A stretch of DNA of 64,000 bases from Magicicada septendecula (Eukaryota > Arthropoda > Insecta > Hemiptera > Cicadidae): assembly GCA_034769895.1 (NCBI GenBank), contig CM068373.1, forward strand, positions 442,426,731 through 442,490,730, written 5' to 3'. The notes below the pieces were generated by a model. The model did not search any database and had not been told where the DNA came from. It saw only the letters and a program-made list of their open reading frames with translations. The position numbers and the translations under genes were made by a program. This document shows, one piece after another, positions 1-12,300 of this stretch (its first letter is position 1; the number at the start of each line of letters is the position of its first letter).

Positions 1-229
1 TCTAGAACAATTAGAAATATACAAACACACAAAAACAAATAAAAACGACATCCTAAACGAACAGAAACAATTCAAATCGCACGCATTATTCGAACACATC
101 TCACCACACACACACACACAGCATCGATCTTTCGAAAATCTATCCCGTCGCCAACAACAAGACGGACAGCGCTACCTACGGCAGCCTCTGAAGAAGCCTT
201 TTAAAGGTGAAAGCCGGTTTAGGCTGTAA
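1..229 (+). pseudogene. Penelope-like element, C-terminal coding end (partial)
   Basis: An open frame enters from the left window edge at base 2 and runs to a TAA at 227-229. The peptide contains EIYKHTK, then DILNEQ, FKSHALFE, a spacing that recurs in the fragment at 60200-60390 (NDQLHFKSHVLFD). I recognise this as the tail of Penelope-like retroelement proteins, downstream of the GIY-YIG endonuclease. The endonuclease and reverse transcriptase would lie outside the window. The last 15 codons overlap a hammerhead-like motif (182-226), as expected if the 3' end of the element carries the ribozyme. The family call rests on remembered motif spacing. Confidence 0.6.
182..226 (+). ncRNA. hammerhead-ribozyme-like motif A
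   Basis: Reading 5'-3': stem I CAGCCT (182-187), core CTGAAGA (188-194), one extra A (195), stem II GCCTTT/AAAGGT closed by one T (196-208), GAA (209-211), a very short self-complementary stem III AGCCGGTT (212-219), T220 as the base before the predicted cut, then AGGCTG (221-226), which pairs with the first strand of stem I. Minimal hammerheads with tiny stem III are known from Penelope-like element ends. The extra base before stem II is not in the classical core, so activity is uncertain. Confidence 0.5.
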
Positions 230-345
230 GGTAAATCTTTACGATTTTACTTATAAAAAACTTGGTGTTCCGAGTCGTCAATACAATAGTGATATTTAGT
301 TAAGTAACGGACACGTCATGGACAAAGAAATCCGAGAATTATTTT
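230..345 (+). mobile_element. Penelope-like leader, copy A
   Basis: About 115 bases that recur at 4524-4613 (+) and, reversed, at 7092-7140: CTTGGTGTTCCGAGTCGTC, then AGTGATATTTAGTTAAGTAA, then GGACACGTC followed by an ATG (318-320). The short frame from the ATG reads M-D-K-E-I-R-E-L and stops. The leader directly follows the end of another copy's reading frame, which fits the partial head-to-tail joins common in Penelope-like elements. 346-388 shows nothing recognisable. Confidence 0.55.
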
Positions 346-388
346 TTTAATTTTGGTGTATGATAACTTCTAACTGAGTTGCAGACAA

Positions 389-2884
389 TTAAACTCGGCC
401 AATAGATGAACGTTTGTATGCTTCAAAAATTTCCCATTTTAAGAGTGGGCATGAAACTGGGCTGTGGCTGGGCATGCCACTAGTTGTTGAATTAGAACTA
501 GCTAAAGCTGCAGTAATTTTTTCATGTCCGGACCACAACGACAGCGAAGAATTTTCTGAGTTCAGAGTTGTAGTAGTGGGTCTGGGTTCAGGTGATAATT
601 GTCCTCTACGTCTGTGTTCTGAGCGTATTTCTTTTGATAACTCGGTTATTGCAGTAGAAACAGCAAGCGGTGACCTAAAATGAATACGCTTAAAGCGAGG
701 GTCTAAAATTGTTGCTTTAGCGAGATGTAAATTTTTTTCCAGCGGTTCCAGTTTAGCATTAACCAAGTTGAGCAAACTCTTCTGCACAGCAGCACCTAAT
801 TCTGTAAAAGGTTTCGCTTCTTCAAGTCCTTTTTGAAGTAAGTTTGCAATTGGAATCGCTAAACTAGCAGTCACATACCGATCGCCGCTAATTTCTTCAG
901 TAGCTTCCTTAAATGGGGTTAGTAGTACTATCAGATCTCGTATGACACTTAACTCTAATGACGTTATCATATGTATTCGTCATATGTGACGTTATATGGT
1001 GTGTTTCGTCTTGTAGCCAAAATCTTAGCCACAATAGCCGATAATGTGTTAAATCTTTCCAACATATCAAGACATGAATTCCACCTGGTGCTTACTGATT
1101 GTATAAGTGTTAACACTTGTCCCTCTTTCTTGTGCCCCTCTTGCTCTGCTCTTAAATCATCCATCGCGTTAACAGATTGTTTAAAATATGTTACGATTGT
1201 TTTCACACGATTAGCAATTTGTAGAACTGGTGCATTTTCTTTTGTCGCACCATCCACTATTAGATTCAGCAAATGTGCCATACAAGGAATTCTTTTTCCA
1301 TCTCCTAAAAATTGCTTTACTGCAGCCACCATGTTGGCACCACCATCAGTGGTAATAGATAAAATACAATTTTTTTCAATTGTAAATTCTTCAGTAATCT
1401 TTTCAAAACATTCTTTAATATAATCAGCTGTATGTGCCTGCAAGAAAGAAGTCCAATATTAGTACTCTTAAAAAAAATTATCATAACTTACTATTTATTT
1501 TTTTCCTATTTTTTTATGCATTTATATTATACTTAACATACTTGATACATTCTTCGTGCTGTCAATGTTACCACTTCATGCTCAGGAATACAGTCATCTG
1601 TAGTGTTGAGAAAATGTGCTGTCACTACTATGAAACTTCGTGTAGAGTTAGTCAGAGTTACTATGTCACTAGTTAACGCAATATTATTCATCTCACTCAA
1701 TTTTTGTTTCATAATGGTTTTGGTTGTGGAATATCGTTGTTCCATCAAGCTAGTTATCTGTAATCAAGAATGATTAAAATAATGTTCACATTTAAAAATA
1801 AAAAGATGTTGTTTTGTTTATTTTCCTCTTAATATTACTTACAGTTTCTCGCGATGGAATCTTAAAGCGTGGACAAGTGACACTCATGAATCGTTTCAAC
1901 TCAGATTTTTCTACGCAGGATAGAGGCATGTTATCTTTACAAATCATGTAGATCAACGCTTGGTTTATTTGACTGGCTTTTTGACCTCCTGCTACATTGA
2001 GAAAAGTAATAAAATTAGAACATAGCTATAAAACTATTGTTTTTTTAGGTGTTTTCCCGGGATAAACAGTTTCCTACATTCTTCGCCAGGTTTCAAACTA
2101 CTCCTGTACCAAATTTCATTATGATCCGTTCTGTAGTTTCAGCTTGAAAGCATAACAGACAGATAAACGGAATAATTTTCACATTTATGAAATCGAAATG
2201 AGTACAATAAATTGATATGAATGAAAAATACCTTCATAACTTGAGCTTCTTTCAAACATGTCTACGAGTGTAGTCTGCTTCCACAAGTCTTTAACCTGGA
2301 TATCTTTAGAGACTTCACTCTGAAAAAAAGGCATTGAATGTTTAATCCATATATTTCATTGCATTTGTCTTAAGCATCATTAAGTTTATATAAAAACACG
2401 AAAATATAAATTTATTGATATCTATGCTCTTAATCATTTCATATTACTAGTTAAAGGATTGATTATTAATTATTAGTTATTAACAAGTAGTAGTTAAATT
2501 TTCAAGTCTAAAGGCCACTTAGCCGTACATAAATAAAATACTTACACCGGTATCATCATCAAGAATCGCAGATTCTGAAAACTCCGTAAACACAGTTTCT
2601 GTCTCAGTAACATAACCACTTGTAGTAATTGTTGAACTAGTCGACGAGATAGGCGAACTGGTTCTCATTCGCTTACGTCCTGAAGTCCTTGGTGTAATAT
2701 CATTCGAGTCCTTTATCCCTATATTTGTGTTTTTTAACTGCATAAACGCATGGAGATGCTTAGTTTTTAAATGTGTAGACAAATTTGTCGTATTTCCACT
2801 ACTCTTATAGTTTTTTCCACACAGATTACACGATACATTTTGCTTATCGATTTTCTTAAAATAATTCCATACAACACTAGACAT
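389..2884 (-). pseudogene. hAT transposase with BED zinc finger, spliced, frameshifted and truncated
   Basis: Five blocks can be joined at consensus splice sites on the - strand: 2884-2546 (BED finger, VSCNLCGKNYKSS ... HLKTKH, ending at GTAAGT), 2319-2232 (LWKQTTLVDMF), about 1991-1843, 1757-1542 (NIALTSDIVTLT ... TAHFL), and 1437-967 (ITTDGGANMVAAV, CMAHLLNLIV, VSTRWNS). Just before 967 the frame shifts by one and continues from 970 to 389 (LLTPFKEATEEISGDRYVTAS ... ILDPRFK). The DG/CMAH/ILDPRFK order is typical of hAT transposases. The C-terminal dimerisation domain stops early after KWEIFEAYKR. It is therefore a dead copy, though four introns still look spliceable. Confidence 0.85.
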
Positions 2885-3317
2885 AATGTATAAAACAGAA
2901 ATCCACTACACTACAATATCCAAAATAATTTTGTTGACGTACAACAACAAGTGCACGTGGAGAAAAACAGGCGGGCGATAGAATGTTGTAGGTTAGGTTA
3001 CATTACAGGGATTCATCTGATCGACCATCGGGCGGGTGAAGCGTGCATGGACTATAGAATATTAGAGTAATGTGCAGCGAAATAATAGTGAAGGAACTTT
3101 TTTTAAATCGGCTTATAAAATAACGTACAGCAAAAGTAAAGCATAAAAAATTCATTTATTGGTCCGAGAAAAATATAGATTTTTATACCTTTTCGATAGT
3201 TATAATTTTATATCGATATATTAATATATCGAAAAAATAAATATCGCTCAAAAATATTGATACATCAAAAAAATAATATCGATATTTCGATGTATCGATA
3301 TTTTTTGAACAAGCCTA
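389..3317 (-). mobile_element. hAT DNA transposon, right end intact, left end lost
   Basis: The element runs on the - strand. At its 5' side (about 3280-3317) is an AT-rich block of TATCGAT-type repeats ending in GAACAAGCCTA, i.e. TAGGCTTGTTC read on the - strand, resembling hAT ends. No matching terminus is seen left of 389, where the transposase frame breaks off and Penelope-like leader DNA begins. Between the BED-finger exon and the terminus (2885-3280) is non-coding 5' sequence rich in ATCGATATT motifs. Confidence 0.7.
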
Positions 3318-3714
3318 CCGCTTACCTCTCACTGCTCTTCCGCTCGACGCTCACCAGTATGGCCATAGCCTAATAGACGCCCACATTTGGTCGTTCAAAA
3401 AAATTATTTAAACTTGTAGTTTAAGCGAAGCTAGGCCCTATATTAATCATACACTTATACAACAAACGTAATATTTATATGAGTGACTTATTACTGAAAA
3501 TAAGAATTCCGGTATACCAGAATTCCTTATATACATGGGAAAACACTTCTGTACGATTTTTAATTTGTTACAATATGTGTTTTGGCAATCCTGAGTAGAG
3601 TTGCATTTCGTAATAATTGTTGTGTTGTTGGGTGAATTTGTGGGTTAGCTCTGTTGTTTTCGTTCTGTAAGCAGGTTTCATTGTCGTGAAGTGTGTAATT
3701 GTAATTATTAAGAG
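3318..3714 (+). promoter_or_regulatory. presumed CSTF1 upstream region
   Basis: About 400 bases between the hAT terminus and the CSTF1 start codon. I see no clear TATA box or initiator. The 5' UTR and promoter of CSTF1 should lie here or within the hAT. The ATG at 3715 is preceded by TTAAGAG. Assignment is by position only. Confidence 0.3.
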
Positions 3715-3788
3715 ATGAAGGAGAATGAAAATGTTGAAGACAAGAATGTTGTAAAACAACGTGAATTTCTATACCGAATGATTATAAG
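3715..3788 (+). CDS. CSTF1: CSTF1 exon 1
   Basis: Starts at ATG 3715 and encodes residues 1-24 plus two bases of Ser25. The sequence [12 protein letters not shown] matches the LYKLIIS region just before the conserved dimerisation helix of CstF-50. Donor is GTAAGG at 3789. An N-terminus of similar length to the vertebrate protein supports this start. Confidence 0.88.
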
Positions 3789-6220
3789 GTAAGGCGTCGT
3801 ATAAGAAGATGCCGGTATGGCTGGTGGCATATAAGCTTAGTTGTCATGTTATTGTGCCGGTATAGTCATGTAAAAATTGATATTTGAAAACTTATTAGTT
3901 TCTCGACGAATAATTTGGAGTGATGTTAATGGTTTTTTGCTTAAGAGTTTTGTAATGGTTATATGCTTCGTGACACTATTCAGAACATTCTTAATCTAAC
4001 CTCAAACAAAACTTCGTGGGTGAAATGTTAAATTTATCTTGTTTTAATTTCTTTCTTCAGATCAAAAATTGGAAGGGACTGTGTATTAGATGTCCAGTAA
4101 ATATTGTTTTTACTTTTAGCTATATTCTGTGTATTTATGATTGGGACCGGTAACATGTTCTTCAACTTGAATTGTTTGTATCCGTTTTGGATACATAAGA
4201 GAAATCAGTGTAACAAATTTTCTTTAATGTTGGGTCTGGTAATAATAAAGTCATTGTTTGTTTTGTAAGTAGTGGTACTTTTTATCAACTGCACCCATTA
4301 TAAATTCAACCTCTTTTATTATTTTCATATGAAGAGAAAGTAATTAATTGATTAAATATCACTATAATATTGACGACTCGGAACACAAAGTTTTTTATAA
4401 GTAAAAACGTAAAGTTTTACCTTACAGCCTAAACCGGCTTTCACCTATAGAAGGCTTCATCAGAGGCTGTCAGTAGCGCTGCTCGTCCCTAAAACGTAGG
4501 GACAAACGTAAAACGTGTAGTGTTATAAAAAACTTTGTGTTCCGAGTCGTCAATATTATAGTGATATTTAGTTGAGTGGCGGACACGTCATGGACAACGA
4601 AATCCAAGAATTAATTGATGTTCATAGGGCAAACCTCATATGAATGTATTGGTTCGTCTTACACTACTGTGAAACGTCTTGAGCTGAATAAGGGTCTTAT
4701 GTGTGTCTTTAAATTGTATGATGTATTAACCATTTTTCATTTCATTAAGGAAACTCATTTACTTCCTATAAAGTGTATTGCGTTTAACTTATATGAACTT
4801 ATCTTTTTAAATTTTAACAAGCTTTATTACAATTTTCTCATAGTCCATGAAGACGTTGTGCTTCGTTTAAAAAATACAGAATTTGACAGTTTCCAATTTA
4901 GAGTTTAATTATTACAACATTAATCTATGCAGCTTGATGGAATTGTGTTGTGTTTGTACTTTGCTTGCTTTGATTGTTTCCCTGGAATTGTGTTGTATTT
5001 GTACTTCAACTACTTTGATTATTTCTCTGAATGGTTATCTGTCTTAAATGTACAAACATAAGCTTGAATAATTTCCATTGACGTGTATGAATGTTTTATT
5101 TTAAGATTTTATATTGCTGTCAGTGTTGTATATTTGCCATGATGTATTTTAATCATTAATTCCATCAGTCTCATTATTTCCATCGTTCTGCTTCACTAAC
5201 GGTTCAGTCGACATACCACACTACAGTGAATTGTAGACTAATGCAACAGGATTCAGGCTGATCAGATGTTTTTCTTAATTTTCCTTTCTGAATGCATTTC
5301 ATGCAGGATGAATTGGGTGTGGAGCCACAATAAATATTTAAATCATGCTTTATTTAACTTATGTTACTGGTGATATCTAGGCCTAATATTAGTTTGAGCA
5401 AAATGTTAGGCAGATGTACAATTTATTAATGTAATACAGTTTTAATGGCATTGAAGTTTTCTTATATTTAAATCAAGTATGTTCTTTTTTGATACACTTA
5501 AATAATCTTTGGATACTTGGAAGATGGCATGATATTCAAAATGAAAAGAGAAGGTGTTATTTAAACTGTTTTGTCATTGTTATTTACTTATATGTATTAC
5601 ACATGTTAATTCTTACTGTCTTTTCTGTTGTAGTCAGTTAGTGTATGATGGACACACACAGATAGCAACTAACCTGGCACAAGCAGTCAACACGGACTCA
5701 CCATCCCCTCCATCAGACAGACTTTTACATATAGTGTTAAAAGGTCTGCAACATGAGCCTGACAGACACAAAAGTAAAGACCCAACACCCGGCTTGAATC
5801 CTATTCAAGAGATATTAATTGGGCCAGGTTTAGGTAAGTGACCTAAAATAGAAAAGAATTTCTGGGTTGAGAGCGGTATAAGGGAAAAAAAATGTTTGTA
5901 TGCAATGTGCAGTGATGTATGCAGATATAAAAGAAGTCAGCACACGATTTTGCTGATATCTAATTTGTTGTGTTTTCTTTTGTTTGAAATAACCTGCCAA
6001 ATCCTCAGCTGGTTGATAATACTGATGTCTGAAATCAGTTTGTAAATTTATTCAATGTTTCGGATTGTATATGCAGATTAATCTCATTCACACTGTTGTA
6101 TATTCTCTATACTTTTGATATGAAGTAAATTTACTTTAATTTTAGCTAAGTAACTTTATTTTTTATATTTCAAATGTATTAAACTGTTCAATTTATAAAA
6201 CATATTCTCTTTCTCTCTCT

Positions 6221-6316
<96 letters not shown>

Positions 6317-9300
6317 TACTGTTCTGAAATTTGTTGGTAATTTGGTATTTTGCCTGTTGTATTAGAGTCCTTAGAGAAAAATAATATTTTAGGTGTATAG
6401 GTGCATGCTTTATAAATCTGAGTCTTTTTTTTTATTAAAATGAGGTTACTGCCATGCATATAACAACCCTCCCAAAATAAGAGCACCTGGATCCAATGTA
6501 CCCGTACAGGCTGTCCGTCCCATTAATGGTGGTAATGCACCAACAATTGATCCAGCCCAAGTATTAATAATGCTTATCCTCTTCAAAGGTGTGTAAATGG
6601 ATGTATAGAGAATGAGATTCGTCATTCCCAAGGCTGTAGTTAGTGTGTTTATTCCAAAATACAAAGTTGTCAATCCCGTCACAGCACAATCACTTGCAAA
6701 TCCCATGCACAAACACTTATGCATGAAGTGGCGTAAGAAGTCCATGCACTAGTATTCTATTCCTTGTTCTTGCCATTTGGGCATCAAATGGTACCTCATG
6801 GTACTGATTTATTGCATTTGCTGTATAAGGTAGTAATCCAGTTCCAACAGAACACAATGCAAATGTCTGCAAATCAAATGCTGCAGGTGCCAATGTATAT
6901 CCCACCATTGATGTCATTACAACTAAAGATGTTAATCTAATTTTTGAAAGCATAAGGTAATGTTGTGGTAATTGTTTCCATGTGACGGTAGCATGCTGCC
7001 TCCACTGTCGTAAGTCTAAGAGATCTGTATCATGTGCCTGAATTATGCCTACAACATGACGAACTGATGTGTTCTCTAATGGTGTTTTTACTTCTTGGAT
7101 TTTGTTGTCCATGACGTGTCCATTACTTAACTAAATATAATTATTTCACTACGACTCGGAACACAAGCTACGAACCTCTGAAGAAGCTTTTTAAAAGTGA
7201 AAACCAGTTCAGGTTATAAGGTAAAACTTTTACGTTTTTACCCATAAAAAGTTTTGTGTTCTGAGTCATAGTGAAATAATTATATTTGGTGTTTTTACCT
7301 TGCCTATTACAGTTACTGTTTTGCTTGATGTCCGAAAAACAGCAGATTGAAAGAGAAAAATGTGAGATGACTGCTGAGTAAGTCGCTGGCATGATTTTAT
7401 AACAAATAACATATTGTGCTACAATGTCACTACTGCTGACATACTTGTGAAACTAGAATGTGCCTAATTTCCACAACATTATCCTCTAACTCACTGTACA
7501 CTTGTCACTTTTACAACTGAACGTACTTTAATTCGGATTCGGTTCATTTAATTCGGATTCTTTTTTTTTAATAGAGCATTGTATTATAGTAGGTACTGTG
7601 ATACCTTTATAGTAGTGTATTTTAGGAAGGTAATTTTGTTTCTGATGGACTGTTGTGTTACATATATTTTTAATCTCTTTTTGTACATAACAGTATTCTT
7701 GTTTAGATCTTGAATACGAAACAGATGTGGAGATCACTGCACCAGAGCCTGCCCTGTATGAGACTGCATATGTAACTTCACATAAGGGGAACTGTCGAGC
7801 TGGCACCTTTAGTGTTGATGGACAGCTGGTAGCTACAGGCAGTGTGGATTCTTCAATTAAAGTAAGCACCTGTGGTGACAGTAATGCTTTATTTGCAGTG
7901 TATTAAACAGCTCAGTAAGTAATAACTGCTGTGTACTGTGGAACTTGTTTTACAGTAATAACAATCCCCCCCGTCAGTTGTAAAGAGCATTTAAGGGGGT
8001 AACTCAATAGCCACATTATATAAGATATGGCCTTAAATGCAGCCCTGTGTCTAAGAGATCACCGTACTATTAGTACTGTATGAAGCTTCCCCTCCTTGTT
8101 TAATGACTACATTACAAGACTATGTATTGGATTTTGTAGTAATATACACAGGTATAGTTAGCTTAAATTTAAAATTTTTTGTTCTTCTGTTTCTTTTCTA
8201 TCCCCTTCTGCCACCAAGCGTTGGGTCCTTCACCCACTTATGATACTCGCTTCTGTCGTGGGTGAAGCATTTGACTTCTAACTTATCTTCTACCTTCTAT
8301 TAGCCAGCTTCTGTTAGCTAACTTCTATTTGGTTGAATAGATTTCCGATTCCTAATTTTTCCTCTCCCAGTTCTTCCCTCTGGCCTCTTTAAAAATCTCA
8401 TTTCACTGGGTTGCAATGTGCTTGTGTATTTTTGTAGCATCGGGTGGTTTTCTATCCCGTATAGTAATGTGGCAAAAAAATAAAAAAAAATGTATACTAA
8501 GGTCAGAAATTCTCATCACTTGACCGTTAAGGATTTTGTAGCACATATTTTTTTGCAAAATACAGAAATACAAACACTTTACTTACCTGTCTGTCCAGTA
8601 CAGTTGAGAGAAAAGTAATGTCACACAGTCAGTTAACAGCTAGTAACTACTGTGATGATTTAACACAAACAAACAATACATTACATGTTACATTATTATT
8701 TATTTTGTATATGAAAATTATTGACTATAACACATTTCTTCCACACTGGATATTCCATCACTGCCACTATTGTCCTCCTCATAATCACTCATTTAATTGT
8801 CTCCTAGATTTATAATAATATTTTCTGTTTGTGTTCTAAATAATTCCGCTCTTTTAAAGGTAATCTGTTTAATTTTTTTGACATGTTTGCACCAAGTTTT
8901 CCAGTCATCTCTAGAAATCATGGAAAATCTTTGTGTAGTCTTAATATGTCCTCAGTTTTAAATTACATTATGCCTTCCAACCCAGCTTTTCAAGATTGAT
9001 TAGATTAATTAAATCGGGTTATGGTCTGCATGAAATGGAGATAATCTAAGAACTGTATACACGTTTATGGTTAAAATTTCATCAATGAGATAGGTTTTAT
9101 TCCTATGCCTCTGTAATTTACTTAAATCGTACAGCTGGGGGTTTCAGTTGTGAAGTGGAATTTACATATTTTGTTAACATTTTCTTAATTACAGCTTTTG
9201 AGATTTGGGAATTAGAACAAGATGCATATTAGTTTGATCTTATGATTAGATGCATTATCTATCTATTACAACACCATGAGTTGACAAGTTATGAAGTAAT

Positions 9301-12300
9301 TTTTCTGTTATCTAACTTACGTAATTTTCAAAGTTTTTGGCACTGTGGTAATCACCAGGTGTGTGATTTGATTTAAATATTAACGGTGTTCTTCTTCTTC
9401 TGATAGTTCCTATCTGTTTCGGATGTTGGATATCATCCAGGGTTTTAACTTTCTGCACCGCTGTACGAAATAAGTCAGTTGTATTCATCCCAAACCAGGT
9501 CCTTAAATTTCTCAGCCATGATATTCTCGGTCGCTCAATTCCTCTCTTTCCAAGTACTTTGCCCTGTAGTATAGGGACTACAATAAGTAAAATCTCTGTT
9601 CATTTCTCATGAGATGTCCCAGATACTGAAGCTTTCTTATCTTCACTGTGTTAATAACTTCCCCATCTTTCTTCATCTTTCTAAGAACTTCAACATTAGT
9701 TATATGTCCTGTCCATGAAATACTGTGCTCAGTAATCTATGGTAGAACCACATTTCGGAAGATTCCAATTTCTTAGTTGTGGCTTCAGTCAAAGTCCAAT
9801 ATTCTACACCGTAGAAGAGGACCGAGAATACGTAGCAGCGTAGGAGTCTCATCTTTGTGTTTATTGTTAAATCATTAGTAATGGTTTGTTAATGGTGTTA
9901 GTAGGTACACATCCATTAATTCTTTTGGCATGAACAATAATTACTCCCATGTCCTTTGGAAATTGGTGCTAAATAATCATATGACATGCTTTCCTCATAC
10001 CAGGCTTTTCTGTGTTAAAGACTTATTGAAATTCTCATATGGTACCGGTATTTTGTTCTATGTGGGGAAACATAATGTGTTTTACCAGATGTATTGAAGA
10101 ACCTAATTTTACCACTTTTTATCGTTTTATTTATATGAGTGACTGATTGCTTTGAAACAGCTGTTGCTTGTGCAGCATGTACATTTTTGACTACAACTTC
10201 ACCAGCGTTTGCTTCTTGTCTCATAAATTCATTTGTGTTTGATACAGTTTCATGAGCTTGACTATGCAAGATGTTATTCAGTATTTTTTATGTTACCTTA
10301 GGTAGTTTTAAGTTAATTAAAAATTTGAAATTAAGCAGTTATCACCATTAAATGAAAAAGATTTAACTTATTTAACACATATAGACATGTATTTATATCA
10401 AAAATTGAACACCAGCGAACAAAAGTATACATGCAAAAGATTTCTTGCAGAAACTATACAACTTCAGTGAATGAAATGTGTTCCCACAAAGTATGAGTCA
10501 CCAGAGAGATTGTGTTAAATGGGGGAGTGCTTTTAAAAACTTTGAGTAACAAAATTTCATGGCTGTAGTGTGTACACATAGCTTGACTTCTTTAATGATT
10601 TTCTTCTTACCCACAATACTATTAGAAATCTGGTGATGTATTTGGTTTGCTTTTTGTAGCTGACATCAGCCTTTCCATCTGAGGGATTATTGTACTCCAT
10701 AATTTTCCCTTCACAGTTGATGATTTACACTTACCCACATTAGACATTCTAAGCTTGGTGGAGCCCACAAGAAAGACAGCATATGAGAAACGTTGTACAT
10801 ATATTTCATTAAGACTGTGAACTGCACATAATACATAAAATTAACTGATGGACCAGGTCATAAGGGTCGCAGGAGGATGTGATTCAAATAAAAATGCCAT
10901 TAGCTTGAGAACAGAGCATATTATTACTAGTCTATAAAACCAACTGGTGTATTTGTGTACTGTAAACAAAACATAACAATGTAGACTTCTGTGAGGGTTG
11001 TTTGATAAGTCTGTGCAAAAATAATGAAACAACAATTTTTTTAATTTTCTACTTAATCTTCCTTAAGATTGATACATTTGGTCCAACCATTTTCAAGTTA
11101 TGTTATCTCCTCCATAAAGTAAGACTTGTTCAACTGTACAAAACAGACATTTGTGTCACTAATCTCTTCAAAATTTGAGGCAAATTTTTTTATATTTGGG
11201 AACAAGTACTATTCCGAGGGATCTAAGTCTAGAGAATACAGAGCGTAGGGAAAATTTCAAAGCATAATTGTATAGGAGTATTGTGGTGATGGAAAAGAAT
11301 TTTCATGTTTTAATTTCACTATATGAGCCATAAAAATTTATTATATTCCTTGTTGATTGTTTTGTTTTTGCTCGGGTATACCCTAAAAACAATGACCATA
11401 ACTTTTCCTGCTGATGGAACTGTTTTTGCTTTTTTGGTGTAGGGTCTATTGTTTTGACTGTTCTTTCTTTCTGGCTAATGGCAATGTATCCATAGTTCAT
11501 CTACTGTTACAAAACGATGCGAAAATCTTCCAGATTTCATTGAGAAAACTCCAAACTTTGTTTTCAAATTTTTACTTATTCTCATTTTATCAAAGCTTAG
11601 CATATGTGGCACCTACCTTGCCAACGGGATTCTCATATCCAAATATTCATTCAGAACATTATGTATGCTCTCTGATAAGATGCTAACAATCTCCAAAATA
11701 TCACTCACTTTTAGTCTTCCATCCTTCATCACTGTATTATGGACTTTTAATAATTTCTGGCATAGTAGGGCTATTGGACATTCAGCGTTACTTGTACTCT
11801 TTTGCACATAACCTATATCACCAAACCAACTTGTACATTATTCCAAGCAAAGGTGCAGTCTCACCATGTATTTACAAAGCAATGAAATAATTTCTGCTGT
11901 CATTTTGCCTCGTAAAAGTAATGTGTTTCTCCATCAAGCTATCATGAGAGTTGATCATTCACAGACAAAGCACTGAATTTGCTTAAACTTTGACTGCGTA
12001 CCTTTAAAGAAAGCCAACGTCAAAGTGCCAAGAATACCAGTGGCCACTCTCACTCAGATTTTGCATGAACTTTCAAACAGATTTTGAATAGTGACAGAGT
12101 TTACTTAATTAAGGTAGTACAGTCTATTGCAGCCATATACTGTCATATAAAAATAAAAGTTAGGGACATGTTAGTGTTTGCAGTGTATCTGAATCTGAAT
12201 GGGGAGTACTGTATTCGTATGTGTATAAAAGTTCTTTGCTTGAGCATGATGAATGTAACAGTAACTGCCAAGGATTTACTCTTCAGAGTAGAATATCAGT

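Noticed and set aside
6223..6486. Val/Cys-rich open frame over the CA tract
   Set aside because: Translation of a microsatellite; no independent coding signal.
6425..7112. Functional COX10 nested in CSTF1
   Set aside because: Frameshift near 6720, stop after WQ and loss of the C-terminal third.
7528..7869. - strand frame of 113 codons over CSTF1 exon 3
   Set aside because: Antisense shadow of the conserved exon.
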